A DNA stretch of 64,000 nucleotides from Dyadobacter sp. MSC1_007 (GTDB lineage: Bacteria; Bacteroidota; Bacteroidia; Cytophagales; Spirosomataceae): positions 186,001 to 250,000 of the forward strand of contig NZ_JAMOZL010000005.1 of assembly GCF_023667495.1 (NCBI RefSeq), read 5' to 3'. Below the pieces are notes generated by a model. That model had not been told where the DNA came from. It made no database searches and was given only the letters and a program-made list of their open reading frames with translations. Position 1 is the stretch's first letter, and each line of letters opens with the position of its first letter. The translations under genes and the position numbers were made by a program. Below are positions 7,918 to 15,861 of this stretch, one piece after another.

Positions 7918-7940
7918 TAGCATACAAGTTCGATATGCTA
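7918..7940. promoter_or_regulatory. Inverted repeat upstream of the YeeE/YedE gene
   Basis: TAGCATA (7918-7924) and TATGCTA (7934-7940) are perfect inverted repeats separated by nine bases, 14 bases before the transporter ATG. It could be an operator or a weak hairpin; no T-tract follows. Confidence 0.4.
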
Positions 7941-7954
7941 AATATTGAAGTAAC

Positions 7955-8530
7955 ATGGAAATCCTGGAAACACTCAAACACCCCTGGCCGTGGTATGTGG
8001 CCGGGCCGCTGATCGGACTTACTGTTCCGATTTTGCTTTTATTGGGGAATAAATCATTTGGAATATCGTCTTCATTGCGTCATATCTGCGCTGCGGTTAT
8101 TCCGGCTAATATTTCTTTTTTTAAATACGACTGGCGGAAAGAAGCGTGGAACCTGTTTTTTGTTGCCGGAATCGCATTGGGCGGATTTATAGGCAGTTTC
8201 CTTTTGGGGAATCCTGACCAGATCGTTATTTCGCAAGATACCAGAGAAACGCTGGCTTCATTGGGTGTCACTGATTTTTCTGGGTTGATGCCCTCTGATA
8301 TCTTCTCCCTTTCCAATGTATTCACTTTGAAAGGCTTGATATTTTTCGTTTTGGGCGGTTTTCTCGTCGGATTCGGGACGCGTTACGCGGGTGGTTGCAC
8401 TTCCGGGCATGCTATTATGGGGCTTGCTAACCTGCAATGGCCTTCACTGGTCGCGACGGTTAGTTTTATGATCGGAGGCTTTGCGTGCACACATTTACTG
8501 TTCCCTCTTTTGTTTGAATTGGTCAGATAA
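7955..8530 (+). CDS. YeeE/YedE family sulfur-compound transporter, first half
   Basis: A 191-residue membrane protein with about five hydrophobic segments. The motif AGGCTSGHAIMGLANLQWPS contains the conserved cysteine of the YeeE/YedE (TsuA) family, which takes up thiosulfate or related sulfur species through the inner membrane. Full-length TsuA has about 330-350 residues; here the function is split into two half-size genes, a common form in Bacteroidota. It is followed by its partner after 34 bases. The link with the CstB-like gene suggests export or import of sulfur species produced by persulfide oxidation. Confidence 0.85.
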   Translation: MEILETLKHPWPWYVAGPLIGLTVPILLLLGNKSFGISSSLRHICAAVIPANISFFKYDWRKEAWNLFFVAGIALGGFIGSFLLGNPDQIVISQDTRETLASLGVTDFSGLMPSDIFSLSNVFTLKGLIFFVLGGFLVGFGTRYAGGCTSGHAIMGLANLQWPSLVATVSFMIGGFACTHLLFPLLFELVR

Positions 8531-8564
8531 TGCAATTCTGATTCGATCTAAAATATACTCAACA

Positions 8565-9083
8565 ATGGAAAAAGTAACTAAAAATACCGGATACCCCGGT
8601 CAGGAGGAGGCGGATCTCATTCGGATAGATGGCCATGACGGTGCTAATGAGCAGCGGGGCAATGAAGGCTTCGTCGGCAAACTGAAATACCTTTTTGTAG
8701 GGGTAATCTTTGGTATTGTGTTTGTCAAAGCTGAAATCGTATCCTGGTTCAGGATTCAGGAAATGTTCCGGCTGGATTCTTTTCACATGTACGGCGTGAT
8801 TGGCTCGGCCGTTGCCGTAGGCTTAATATCGATCTGGCTGATCAAAAAACGGCATATTAAGACGTTGTCCGGTGAAGAAGTGTACATTGCGGACAAGGTT
8901 TTCGATAAAGGTCAGATTTACGGCGGGCTACTTTTTGGCATTGGCTGGGCCATTACCGGAGCATGTCCGGGACCACTTTTTGCCCAGATCGGCGGCGGGT
9001 TTCTGGCTGTCGCCGTGACATTGCTCAGCGCAATTGCCGGTACCTGGACTTACGGTTTGCTGCGGTCCAAATTCCCGCATTAA
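8565..9083 (+). CDS. YeeE/YedE family (DUF6691-type) sulfur transporter, second half
   Basis: A 172-residue membrane protein with a polar N-terminal stretch of about 40 residues and four to five hydrophobic segments. The C-terminal motif TGACPGPLFAQIGGGF has the second conserved cysteine of the YeeE/YedE family. It forms the natural pair with the preceding gene. The ATG at 8565 (MEKVTKNTGYPG) was chosen over one at 8481, which lies inside the upstream gene. It ends at 9083, directly abutting the convergent methyltransferase gene that ends at 9084, so there is no room for a terminator hairpin outside the coding regions. Confidence 0.82.
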   Translation: MEKVTKNTGYPGQEEADLIRIDGHDGANEQRGNEGFVGKLKYLFVGVIFGIVFVKAEIVSWFRIQEMFRLDSFHMYGVIGSAVAVGLISIWLIKKRHIKTLSGEEVYIADKVFDKGQIYGGLLFGIGWAITGACPGPLFAQIGGGFLAVAVTLLSAIAGTWTYGLLRSKFPH

Positions 9084-9827
9084 TCAAGGTTTGCGTGCGA
9101 TCAGATAAAGCTGTTCATCACCCAGCATAAAAGGATCAGCCTCCAGATTGCCAAAAGTAGCCACGACATTCAGGCCCGCTAACTCAAACATATGTGTGAT
9201 TTCGCCCAGCGTGTAGATATGCTGCCGAACCTGATGAGTCACGCGGTCGGAGCCGGAAATGAACGTCTGTTCCGCCTCAATATAGCCGCCTTCGGCACGG
9301 TATTCATTTTCTGCAAGATAAACGATATCGTCTTTCACGGGCATCCAGTTGCGCGTCTGGAAGTTGGGCAGGATGCTTTCGGCCAGGTTCTCCGTGTGGA
9401 TTGCAATGGGTGCACCCGGTTTTAATGTGCGGGCAAGTTGGTGAATGAACTGTTGCATTTCGGCTCTTGGGAAAAAACTGAAACTGTTACCGAAGCAATA
9501 AGCGGCATCGAATGTTTTATCCGGCAATGCATATTCCAGGACGTCCGCGCAAATCACATTCACCGACAATTTTTCGCGTTTGGCGACTTGTTTTAGCTCG
9601 TCACAATATTCTTTCGAAATATCAATGCAGGTTAAAGAGGCCCCTTGCTCGGCCAGTGGCAATGCGTGGCGTCCGTAGCCTGCGAGCACATCCAGGACTT
9701 GATCGCCTGCTTTTATTTCCAGCACATCCCGCAAAAAATCGATCTCATAATCGGTGTATTCTTCGTCCTGATGCAGTTTCCAGGCAATTTGCGGGAGTCC
9801 TTTGAAATAAGTATGGTACCAGGCCAC
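9084..9827 (-). CDS. Class I SAM-dependent methyltransferase
   Basis: A protein of about 247 residues with motif I VLDVLAGYGRHALPLAEQG, CIDISKEY (motif II) and a C-terminal YLIARKP. It probably methylates a small molecule; the substrate is unknown. No ATG lies outside the neighbouring reading frame: the first in-frame ATG at 9938 would overlap the upstream barrel gene by 65 bases, whereas the GTG at 9827 (before AWYHTYFKGLPQIAW, the family start region) avoids the overlap. A TTG a few codons earlier is also possible. It is the last gene of the minus-strand row that begins with the metal genes, but a metal role is not evident. Confidence 0.7.
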   Translation of the reverse strand: MAWYHTYFKGLPQIAWKLHQDEEYTDYEIDFLRDVLEIKAGDQVLDVLAGYGRHALPLAEQGASLTCIDISKEYCDELKQVAKREKLSVNVICADVLEYALPDKTFDAAYCFGNSFSFFPRAEMQQFIHQLARTLKPGAPIAIHTENLAESILPNFQTRNWMPVKDDIVYLAENEYRAEGGYIEAEQTFISGSDRVTHQVRQHIYTLGEITHMFELAGLNVVATFGNLEADPFMLGDEQLYLIARKP

Positions 9828-9873
9828 TGGGTTATTTTTTAGAATGAGGGGCAAAACTACGAAAAAAGCTTGC

Positions 9874-11259
9874 TTACATTCGCATGAGTCCTGGGGTAAT
9901 GCGCAGGTAAACCTGTCCTGAAAGCGGTGTTTTACCATAACTGGCTTCCAGCATCCGATCGATCTTGTAAAGACTTAACTGACCGCCCGCCTGTAAAATG
10001 GTGCTGCCAAAAGACGCGATCTGCCGGTTCAATCCGATGGAAAACATTGAAACAGGAAATTGCTCCTTGCCCAACTCTCCGAGGGAAATAAGCCCCAGCT
10101 CGTGTACACTTTTCTGGACCCATTCATACCGGCCATACAGGCCCCATTTGTTAAGCTGTACATTGGTTTCGGCCAACACCGAGTTCTCTTTATGATGATC
10201 GCCGGCGTCATTCAATCCCCAGACAATAGTCGAGGAGATCCAATTATTTTCACCGCTCAAACTGCCTGAATGCTGCACCGAAGCCGTCGTACGGTCCACA
10301 TCTTCATCGGGGTCCGAAGGTTCGGGGCTCTTGATAAAACCTCTGGAAACCTGCAATGCCCAATTAGCGGAAGGGTTGAACAGCAGCCTGTAGCTGTACG
10401 AATTGAAGCGCGGTTTGTCGAAATCGAAGCGGTTTTCATCCGGTTCGCGGCCAGTGAACGATGAACCTTCCAGTTTAAATTTACCATAACGGATACCTGC
10501 CGTGACGACACCAAATGTAATGTGGGTAGCGTCCTGCCAATGATGCCCGAGCACGGCGTCAGGGTTGTTGAATGCCGACATCCGGTGCATAAAAGCGGTG
10601 GGGCCCAATGCAGGTTCACCAGGATAGCCAGCATAAATAGTCAGGTCAACTTTGTCGCTCAGGCGTTGCGTGTAGGCGACAGATAGTTCGGAAATGAGGT
10701 CGTGTGGGTGTTGGCGGTCGATCAACGGCTCCCCTTTCCAGCTTTCACCGGACTGAAACAGAAGCGGATAACCTGCGCCTCCGTCAAATACCCGGTCAAG
10801 CGAAACCATTGCACGGACGTTGAGCAGGCCGTTTTTGCCTACTTGCCGTTGTGCCATTCCCATGAACCAGTTGGGTACGCTGAACTTCGAATCAGCTCCC
10901 TTTTTACCGCTGTTATTGAAGTTCTGACCAGTATAGCGCAGGAAAATGCTTCCGTGCAGCATGTAATTCCATTTGTTGCCATGCTTCATGTAAGCGTACA
11001 TGGGCGTAGCATCCGGCTGCCAGCCTGTGCCGGAGCCATTCCGGGTCATAGGCAAGCTCAATGAAAAGCTATGGGTCATAGGCGAACTACCGTGTTCGGT
11101 ATGGTCCATTTTCTTATGATCCATGCCCTTCATATCGTGCATTTCATGCGAAACTGTGTCTTTGGCAGGCTCCTGGTGATGTTCGTGCTGCGCCAATGCG
11201 GGGGAGATGACAGCCCCCATTCCGGCGACTGTCATGAATATCAGTTTGTTGAGAAGCAT
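9874..11259 (-). CDS. His/Met-rich outer-membrane barrel-like protein of the metal island
   Basis: A 461-residue exported protein: signal peptide (MLLNKLIFMTVAGMGAVISPALAQ), then a stretch of about 40 residues rich in histidine and methionine (HEHHQEP, HEMHDMKGMDHKKMDHTEHG), then alternating hydrophobic/polar strands typical of a beta barrel with conserved DRQHPHDLISELSVAY and GREPDE segments. Similar proteins are found beside copper and heavy-metal genes in Bacteroidota and Proteobacteria, without a proven function. The His/Met tract could bind copper in the periplasm. It lies 18 bases after the HMA protein gene, so it is in the same operon. Confidence 0.7.
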   Translation of the reverse strand: MLLNKLIFMTVAGMGAVISPALAQHEHHQEPAKDTVSHEMHDMKGMDHKKMDHTEHGSSPMTHSFSLSLPMTRNGSGTGWQPDATPMYAYMKHGNKWNYMLHGSIFLRYTGQNFNNSGKKGADSKFSVPNWFMGMAQRQVGKNGLLNVRAMVSLDRVFDGGAGYPLLFQSGESWKGEPLIDRQHPHDLISELSVAYTQRLSDKVDLTIYAGYPGEPALGPTAFMHRMSAFNNPDAVLGHHWQDATHITFGVVTAGIRYGKFKLEGSSFTGREPDENRFDFDKPRFNSYSYRLLFNPSANWALQVSRGFIKSPEPSDPDEDVDRTTASVQHSGSLSGENNWISSTIVWGLNDAGDHHKENSVLAETNVQLNKWGLYGRYEWVQKSVHELGLISLGELGKEQFPVSMFSIGLNRQIASFGSTILQAGGQLSLYKIDRMLEASYGKTPLSGQVYLRITPGLMRM

Positions 11260-11277
11260 AATGAAGTGATTTGGTGA

Positions 11278-11619
11278 TCAATGGGCGGCGGCCGTTTTGC
11301 GGCAGCAGCTTGGCAGTTTATCGTGTGCTTTTTGGTTGGCAGTAACTTCGTCGGCATCATAGCCGGTGTTGATAATCGTAGCCTTAATCGCTTCTGGAGT
11401 GGTTTTGTTCGGGTTATATTTTACCGTTACCACCTTGTTCGAAAGATCCAGGTTCGACTCCTTTACACCTTTGGAAAGGCCCAGGTTTCGCTCAATACGC
11501 GCTTTGCACATTTCACAAATGGCGGAAGTCTTGATTTTGATCTCTTTGTCGCCGTCGGCAATGGCAATATTCATGCCTAAAAACAAGGCTGTAAGAATGG
11601 AAAGAATGGTCGTTTTCAT
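11278..11619 (-). CDS. Periplasmic heavy-metal-associated (HMA) domain protein
   Basis: A 113-residue exported protein with a signal peptide (MKTTILSILTALFLGMNIAIA) and one HMA fold, metal motif SAICEMCKARIERNL (CxxC), followed by the usual VVTVKYNPNKTTPEAI strand. The tail has CCRK and a terminal histidine, which may add metal ligands. HMA domains bind Cu(I) or other soft metals; here the signal peptide puts the carrier outside the cytoplasm, in the periplasm. It is 27 bases downstream of the lipoprotein gene and 18 bases upstream of the barrel gene. Confidence 0.85.
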   Translation of the reverse strand: MKTTILSILTALFLGMNIAIADGDKEIKIKTSAICEMCKARIERNLGLSKGVKESNLDLSNKVVTVKYNPNKTTPEAIKATIINTGYDADEVTANQKAHDKLPSCCRKTAAAH

Positions 11620-11646
11620 AATTATTTCAATTTTAATATTCGATGA

Positions 11647-11886
11647 TCAATGTTTGTGAGTAGAATCGATTTCAGCCATAGCCACTTCCTGCAAATCCAT
11701 TTTGCAAACCGGGCATTTGCCAGCTTCCGCGTAGGTTTTATCGCCTTCGCATTGCATCGGACAGGCGTATTTTTTCTCACTTGCTGCATGGACATCAGTT
11801 CCGGCTGCCTGTTTTTCAGATTTTTCACTGTTTCCTGCACAGGCTGCTGAAAGGAATAATACCGCTACAAAAATGACTTTGTTCAT
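11647..11886 (-). CDS. Heavy-metal-binding domain lipoprotein
   Basis: A 79-residue lipoprotein: MNKVIFVAVLFLSAACAG has a lipobox (SAAC), then a polar linker, then a heavy-metal-binding (HMBD) domain with YACPMQCEGDKTY and GKCPVCKMDLQEV. This domain is common in periplasmic copper-efflux proteins such as CusB relatives. The protein is cut down to the domain alone. It ends TDSTHKH, adding histidines. The internal ATG at 11886 was preferred over 11913 because it gives a proper lipoprotein signal. It is part of the metal operon. Confidence 0.82.
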   Translation of the reverse strand: MNKVIFVAVLFLSAACAGNSEKSEKQAAGTDVHAASEKKYACPMQCEGDKTYAEAGKCPVCKMDLQEVAMAEIDSTHKH

Positions 11887-11941
11887 AGAAATCCAAGGTT
11901 TTGATAAATGCATTATGAATGATTGTTTTTGATAAATTTGA

Positions 11942-12517
11942 TCAATTGCCGGTCCCTACCTGATCCAGCGCGGTTCTTTGCTGAGCGCTTTTTTTAAACT
12001 CGCCGGGAGTAATGCCGGTTACTTTTTTAAACTGGTTACTCAAATGAGCGGTACTGCTGTAAGAAAGTCGCCATGCTATTTCGCTCAAAGTCAGTTCATT
12101 GTAGGAGAGCCATTCCTTTACTTTCTCCACTTTCTGGGCAATAATATACTGCTCGATCGTCTGGCCGGTTTCCGAAGAAAACAGATTGCTCAGGTAAGAA
12201 TATTCATAGCCGATTTTCTCGGACAAATAGTCTGAAAAGTTCTGTTGTGCGGGTTTATGGCCTTTCAGATTTTGCACTTCGTCGATCACCAAAGTCTTAA
12301 TATGCTCGACCAGGGCCAGACGGCGATCGTCGAGCAGTTCAAACCCATTCGCTTCCAGAACGGTTTTGACCTCTTTCAGTTTATCGGCATCCACTTCCGC
12401 AACCGTTTCGACTTCACCCAATTCAATAAAAGTGAGGTCGATACCCAATTGCATCAGTTCTTCGCGAACCACCCGCTTGCAGCGGTCACACACCATATTT
12501 TTAATATATAATTTCAT
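11942..12517 (-). CDS. AraC family regulator with N-terminal HMA-like metal domain
   Basis: A 191-residue protein. Residues 1-75 resemble a ferredoxin-like HMA fold with MVCDRCKRVVREELMQLG, giving a CxxC pair at the usual loop. Residues 95-180 are an AraC-type double helix-turn-helix (LSEIAWRLSYSSTAHLSNQFKKVTGITPGEF). Such fusions recur beside heavy-metal genes of Bacteroidota and are probably metal-responsive activators, with the CxxC module as sensor; this is inference. The short size leaves room for only the metal module and the DNA-binding domain. It lies in the middle of the metal operon and is the best candidate to bind the twin boxes before copA and the operon. Confidence 0.82.
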   Translation of the reverse strand: MKLYIKNMVCDRCKRVVREELMQLGIDLTFIELGEVETVAEVDADKLKEVKTVLEANGFELLDDRRLALVEHIKTLVIDEVQNLKGHKPAQQNFSDYLSEKIGYEYSYLSNLFSSETGQTIEQYIIAQKVEKVKEWLSYNELTLSEIAWRLSYSSTAHLSNQFKKVTGITPGEFKKSAQQRTALDQVGTGN

Positions 12518-12542
12518 AGAAATAATAGTCTAAGCTCCCAAA

Positions 12543-12600
12543 ATCCTTTTCCCCTCATCCCTTCTCCATTCCTCCCTAGTCCCCTTCTCCTTTCCTCCCT
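12543..12600. repeat. Pyrimidine-rich tract
   Basis: Nearly all plus-strand bases are C or T, with repeated ttctcc, cctccct and ccccttctcc units, between the AraC and TonB receptor genes. It could slow transcription or translation within the operon, or be a degenerate simple repeat like the one at 47701. Confidence 0.5.
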
Positions 12601-14826
12601 TTATCGCGTAATCTTATAACGCATTCCCGCGTAAATCATTCGGCCTACAACCGGCCCCCAGGCCATACCAGCATCGAAATGCTGGCCAAATGGCTCGCTT
12701 GCACCCATGATCGGGTTTTTCTGACGGAAACCGGTCAGGTTCTCACCGCCAAGGTACACATCCCATTTCGGGAATGTACGTGTGATCTGCGCATTGAGAT
12801 TATAAAAAGAAGGCGACATCGTCGAAGTCAGGTTGGTCGGCACGTGATGGTCCGGGATATGGCCCATGTACGGGATGCGGCGTTTGCCATTCCATTGCAC
12901 AGTTGCATCGAATTTCCATTTGTCATAAGGCAGCGCATAACCTGCATTGAACAGCACACGATCGCGACTTACCATCATTCTGGGTTGCAGTGTGTTCTCG
13001 TCATATACATTCCGGATTGTTTGTTTTACATCAAAAAGGCGGTAAGCCAGTTTCAAATCGAAACGTTTGATCGGCGTCAGGTTCGCTTCCACCTGAAAAC
13101 TGTTTGCATAAGCCCTGCCTTCCAGATTGTAAAACCGAATGTACCGGGGATCTTCCAGATCGGCTACCAACTGGTTTTCAAAATTGGTCCGGTAAAAATC
13201 CATGATGAAATTGCCGCTCAAATCGCCGATTTTGAATTCCTGGGTCAAGCTGGCCCCGTAATTCCAGGATACCTCCGGACGGATACTTTCACGAAAAGTG
13301 ACACTCCGAGAACTGACAAGGTTGCCATAATATTCAGCAAGCGGGTTGGCGACCCGGAAACCGCGTCCTGCTGACGCACGCAATGTGGTTTCGTCGGTAA
13401 TATTATATTTCAAATGCAAGCGAGGCGTCCATTGGGTACCATATAAGTTATGGAAATCCACTCTGCCACCGGCGACCATCACGAATTTATCGAGGTGATT
13501 GTAAGTATATTCAAAGAATGCACCAGGGACCGACTCGTTCCTGGTCAGACGGAGATCCTTGTAGCGCTCATCGTAATTATCGAGCAGGTAACTCAATCCT
13601 GCTTTGTAGGAATGATTGGTATTGCCGATGATCGATTGGTAAATCAGGTTACCATACAAGGTCTTTTGGCGTCCATCATAATTATTTAACCCAAAATAGG
13701 ACTTTGAATCGTGGATGGAAGCGTTTAATATCAATCCTAAACCTTTATAAGGCTGCTCGGGAAATAGCCGTGCAATCTTGGAAAAGAACTCGTAACGGTT
13801 CACTTTGGCACCGAAACCGTAAGCCTGTGTCGTACCCTTCATTTCCTTTTGAAAATCCTTTTGTCCTCCCAGCCGGTCTTCGTACAATGCCTTCACACCA
13901 AACTGGGCCATCAATTTGTTGCCCTGATATTTCCAGCGATTGATTGCATTGTATTGTGTATAAAGTGGCAGATCAAGGAAGCCGTCATCATTTTTGTCGA
14001 CCCTGTTTCGCAATGTACTGCCGTGGGTAAGGAGTCCTGTGCTCCATTCCTTGTTCAGCTGGTGCGCCAGGTTCAGGTTTACTTCGCCGCGACCGAAACT
14101 GTTGACATAGGTATTCAGGTAAAGCTTTTCCGGGGAGTCCGGTTTTTGAAGTTCTACATTGATCTGCCCCGTCATCGACTCATAGCCATTTACAACGGAT
14201 CCGGCACCTTTGCCCACATCGATAGACTGTATCCATGTGCCGGGCACGAAATTGAGGCCGAATGTAGTTGCGAGCCCGCGAATGGAAGGGATATTTTCGA
14301 CATTGGTCTGAATATAAGTGCCGTTCAATCCAAGCATCTGGATCTGTTTGGAGCCTGTCACGGCGTCGGCATAGGAAACGGAGACCGATGCATTGGTCTC
14401 GAAGCTTTCAGAAAGGTTACAGCAGGCGGCTTTCGCCAAAGCACGGGTTGTAATGATTTCGGTTTGATGAGGAGAAAGGCGGTCGATGGAGGTATTGCCA
14501 GCCCGCACGGTGACCTCGTCGAGTGTCTGGTCGTTTTGCAAAACGACCTGTAATTCACTTTCCTGGCCTATTTTGATGGTATCATTCCTGAAACCTACGA
14601 AACTGACAACCAGCAATGCGGATTGGGCCGATCTTGGAATACTAAACTTCCCATTAGCGTCTGTAGCAGTAGCTTGTGTCGTCCCCGACCAATAGACATT
14701 GGCGCCTGTAATGGGTTTGAGGTTATTACTTTTCGGTTCCTGTTCATTAACCGAACCGGTTATACGTTGTGCGTAAGTAGAGGTTGCGATCAGCAAGAGT
14801 ATCCCTCCCAGCAGGTATTTGTTCAT
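12601..14826 (-). CDS. TonB-dependent outer-membrane receptor of the metal island
   Basis: A 741-residue protein: signal peptide (MNKYLLGGILLLIATSTYAQ), a carboxypeptidase-like regulatory domain (about 20-105), a plug domain starting after LDEVTVRAGN with VNGYESMTGQINVEL, and a 22-stranded barrel ending in an aromatic-rich MIYAGMRYKITR. A pair of adjacent cysteines (KAACCNLSESFE) is present in the plug, a feature of receptors found in copper clusters of Bacteroidota. TonB receptors import metals or metal chelates across the outer membrane using energy from TonB. It lies between the HYC_CC_PP gene and the AraC gene, apparently in one operon. The metal is not known from sequence. Confidence 0.85.
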   Translation of the reverse strand: MNKYLLGGILLLIATSTYAQRITGSVNEQEPKSNNLKPITGANVYWSGTTQATATDANGKFSIPRSAQSALLVVSFVGFRNDTIKIGQESELQVVLQNDQTLDEVTVRAGNTSIDRLSPHQTEIITTRALAKAACCNLSESFETNASVSVSYADAVTGSKQIQMLGLNGTYIQTNVENIPSIRGLATTFGLNFVPGTWIQSIDVGKGAGSVVNGYESMTGQINVELQKPDSPEKLYLNTYVNSFGRGEVNLNLAHQLNKEWSTGLLTHGSTLRNRVDKNDDGFLDLPLYTQYNAINRWKYQGNKLMAQFGVKALYEDRLGGQKDFQKEMKGTTQAYGFGAKVNRYEFFSKIARLFPEQPYKGLGLILNASIHDSKSYFGLNNYDGRQKTLYGNLIYQSIIGNTNHSYKAGLSYLLDNYDERYKDLRLTRNESVPGAFFEYTYNHLDKFVMVAGGRVDFHNLYGTQWTPRLHLKYNITDETTLRASAGRGFRVANPLAEYYGNLVSSRSVTFRESIRPEVSWNYGASLTQEFKIGDLSGNFIMDFYRTNFENQLVADLEDPRYIRFYNLEGRAYANSFQVEANLTPIKRFDLKLAYRLFDVKQTIRNVYDENTLQPRMMVSRDRVLFNAGYALPYDKWKFDATVQWNGKRRIPYMGHIPDHHVPTNLTSTMSPSFYNLNAQITRTFPKWDVYLGGENLTGFRQKNPIMGASEPFGQHFDAGMAWGPVVGRMIYAGMRYKITR

Positions 14827-14916
14827 GATTGCTCTGATTCATTGGATTAGCAAGATTCATTGCCAGGTATCCCGTAATGGGCTAAACCTGGGTTAAATGG
14901 TTGTTAATCAATGATA

Positions 14917-15381
14917 TCAAATCAGGAACGACTGTATGAAAGAGCGCATACTTCTCCCATGAAAGCGGGAAGAGAAGGATATATCTTCGGAAAGTGGGGG
15001 TGGAGCGAGCGTCCATTCCGCCCGTATGAACTGGTACCGGGTTACCGACCAGGTTATGCCGGTTGCAAAGGATTTAAGGAGTTTGCTAAGAATATGGCTG
15101 TCCAGCGACGCGACTTCCAGTTTTTCGAGCTTCTGACTTTCCTTGCAGCAATCTGTTTTCTTGAAAAAAGTGCCTTTGGCTTTTTTGAGCTGTTCGCTTT
15201 TCGCACAGCAGGAGGCAACGACTTTGGGTTTGCAGGATTCGTTCTTCTTGCCGGTAACAAGCTGCATCGACTTGCTCCCCATCATCAGGCACTGATGTTC
15301 AGTGAAAGCAAATCCCGTACTGCTGAGCAGGATAAGGAAAGCCATCAGGATGGTGATCGATCGGTGTAGTTTGTTTTTCAT
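14917..15381 (-). CDS. Cysteine-rich HYC_CC_PP family protein
   Basis: A 154-residue exported protein with a signal peptide (about 1-26, ending GFAF). It then has the family blocks: EHQCLMMG (HxC), VASCCAKSEQ (CC), KKTDCCKESQ (CC) and WTLAPPPL (PP) near the C-terminus. The family is known only in Bacteroidota, commonly next to TonB receptors and HMA proteins. Function is not established; the clustered cysteines suggest metal binding in the periplasm. The gene begins 77 bases after the CopZ-like gene, in the same direction. Confidence 0.8.
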   Translation of the reverse strand: MKNKLHRSITILMAFLILLSSTGFAFTEHQCLMMGSKSMQLVTGKKNESCKPKVVASCCAKSEQLKKAKGTFFKKTDCCKESQKLEKLEVASLDSHILSKLLKSFATGITWSVTRYQFIRAEWTLAPPPLSEDISFSSRFHGRSMRSFIQSFLI

Positions 15382-15458
15382 TTTGAGCTGTTACCAGTTG
15401 ATTTTAAAGCTGTAAGTCTGGCCCGGTTAAATGACTTCCGGGCCAAATGTACTAATTA

Positions 15459-15668
15459 TCAGGCGATTTTCTCGGCTACGTATCCAGCCTTTTTAATGAG
15501 TTGTTGTATTTCCTCGGGAGAATGGCTGGTTTCCACTTTCAGCACGCGGTCGGCACTTTCGAGGTCCACGGCCCAATTCTCCACATTTTCATCTCCATTT
15601 AAAAAGGGCGTAACAGTAGCGACACATCCGCCGCATTTGATATTGGTTTTAAATTTTAAAGTTTCCAT
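15459..15668 (-). CDS. CopZ-like cytoplasmic HMA metal chaperone
   Basis: A 69-residue HMA domain without signal peptide: METLKFKTNIKCGGCVATVT carries the CxxC metal site in the N-terminal loop, and VLKVETSHSPEEIQQLIKKAGY is the usual last beta-alpha unit. These chaperones carry Cu(I) to CopA or to a regulator. The ATG at 15668 begins the family start (MET.KFKTNI); 15677 would add three residues. It is the first gene after the operon promoter, whose box matches the one before copA. Confidence 0.85.
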   Translation of the reverse strand: METLKFKTNIKCGGCVATVTPFLNGDENVENWAVDLESADRVLKVETSHSPEEIQQLIKKAGYVAEKIA

Positions 15669-15718
15669 GATTGTCAATTTCCAGGCCTGCGCCCTAATGC
15701 TAATGTTGAATTGTTTTA

Positions 15719-15762
15719 CAAATATCGGCAGCGATGCCAGGTTGCGTGTTACAGAATTGTGG
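15719..15762 (-). promoter_or_regulatory. Promoter and 16-bp box of the metal operon
   Basis: Minus strand: the box CCACAATTCTGTAACA (15762-15747) is followed after exactly 20 bases by GATATTTG (15726-15719), a 7 of 8 match to the -7 element. There is no -33 TTTG; the box covers that place, as expected for an activator-dependent promoter. The box and its spacing recur before copA. Confidence 0.75.
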
Positions 15763-15861
15763 GAAGGTATTACAGAGTTTTTGTTTAGGGCACTTCTACA
15801 AGCGCGTTACCTTATTTAAATCATGACGTCTCAATGGTGAACAGTTTAATCAAACAACACC

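Noticed and set aside
9828..9938. ATG start of the methyltransferase at 9938
   Set aside because: It would overlap the upstream barrel gene by 65 bases and the added residues do not fit the family; GTG at 9827 was preferred, though uncertain.
12679..14553. Long plus-strand frames over the TonB receptor gene (231 and 234 codons)
   Set aside because: They are antisense to a clear TonB receptor gene and have no protein features of their own.
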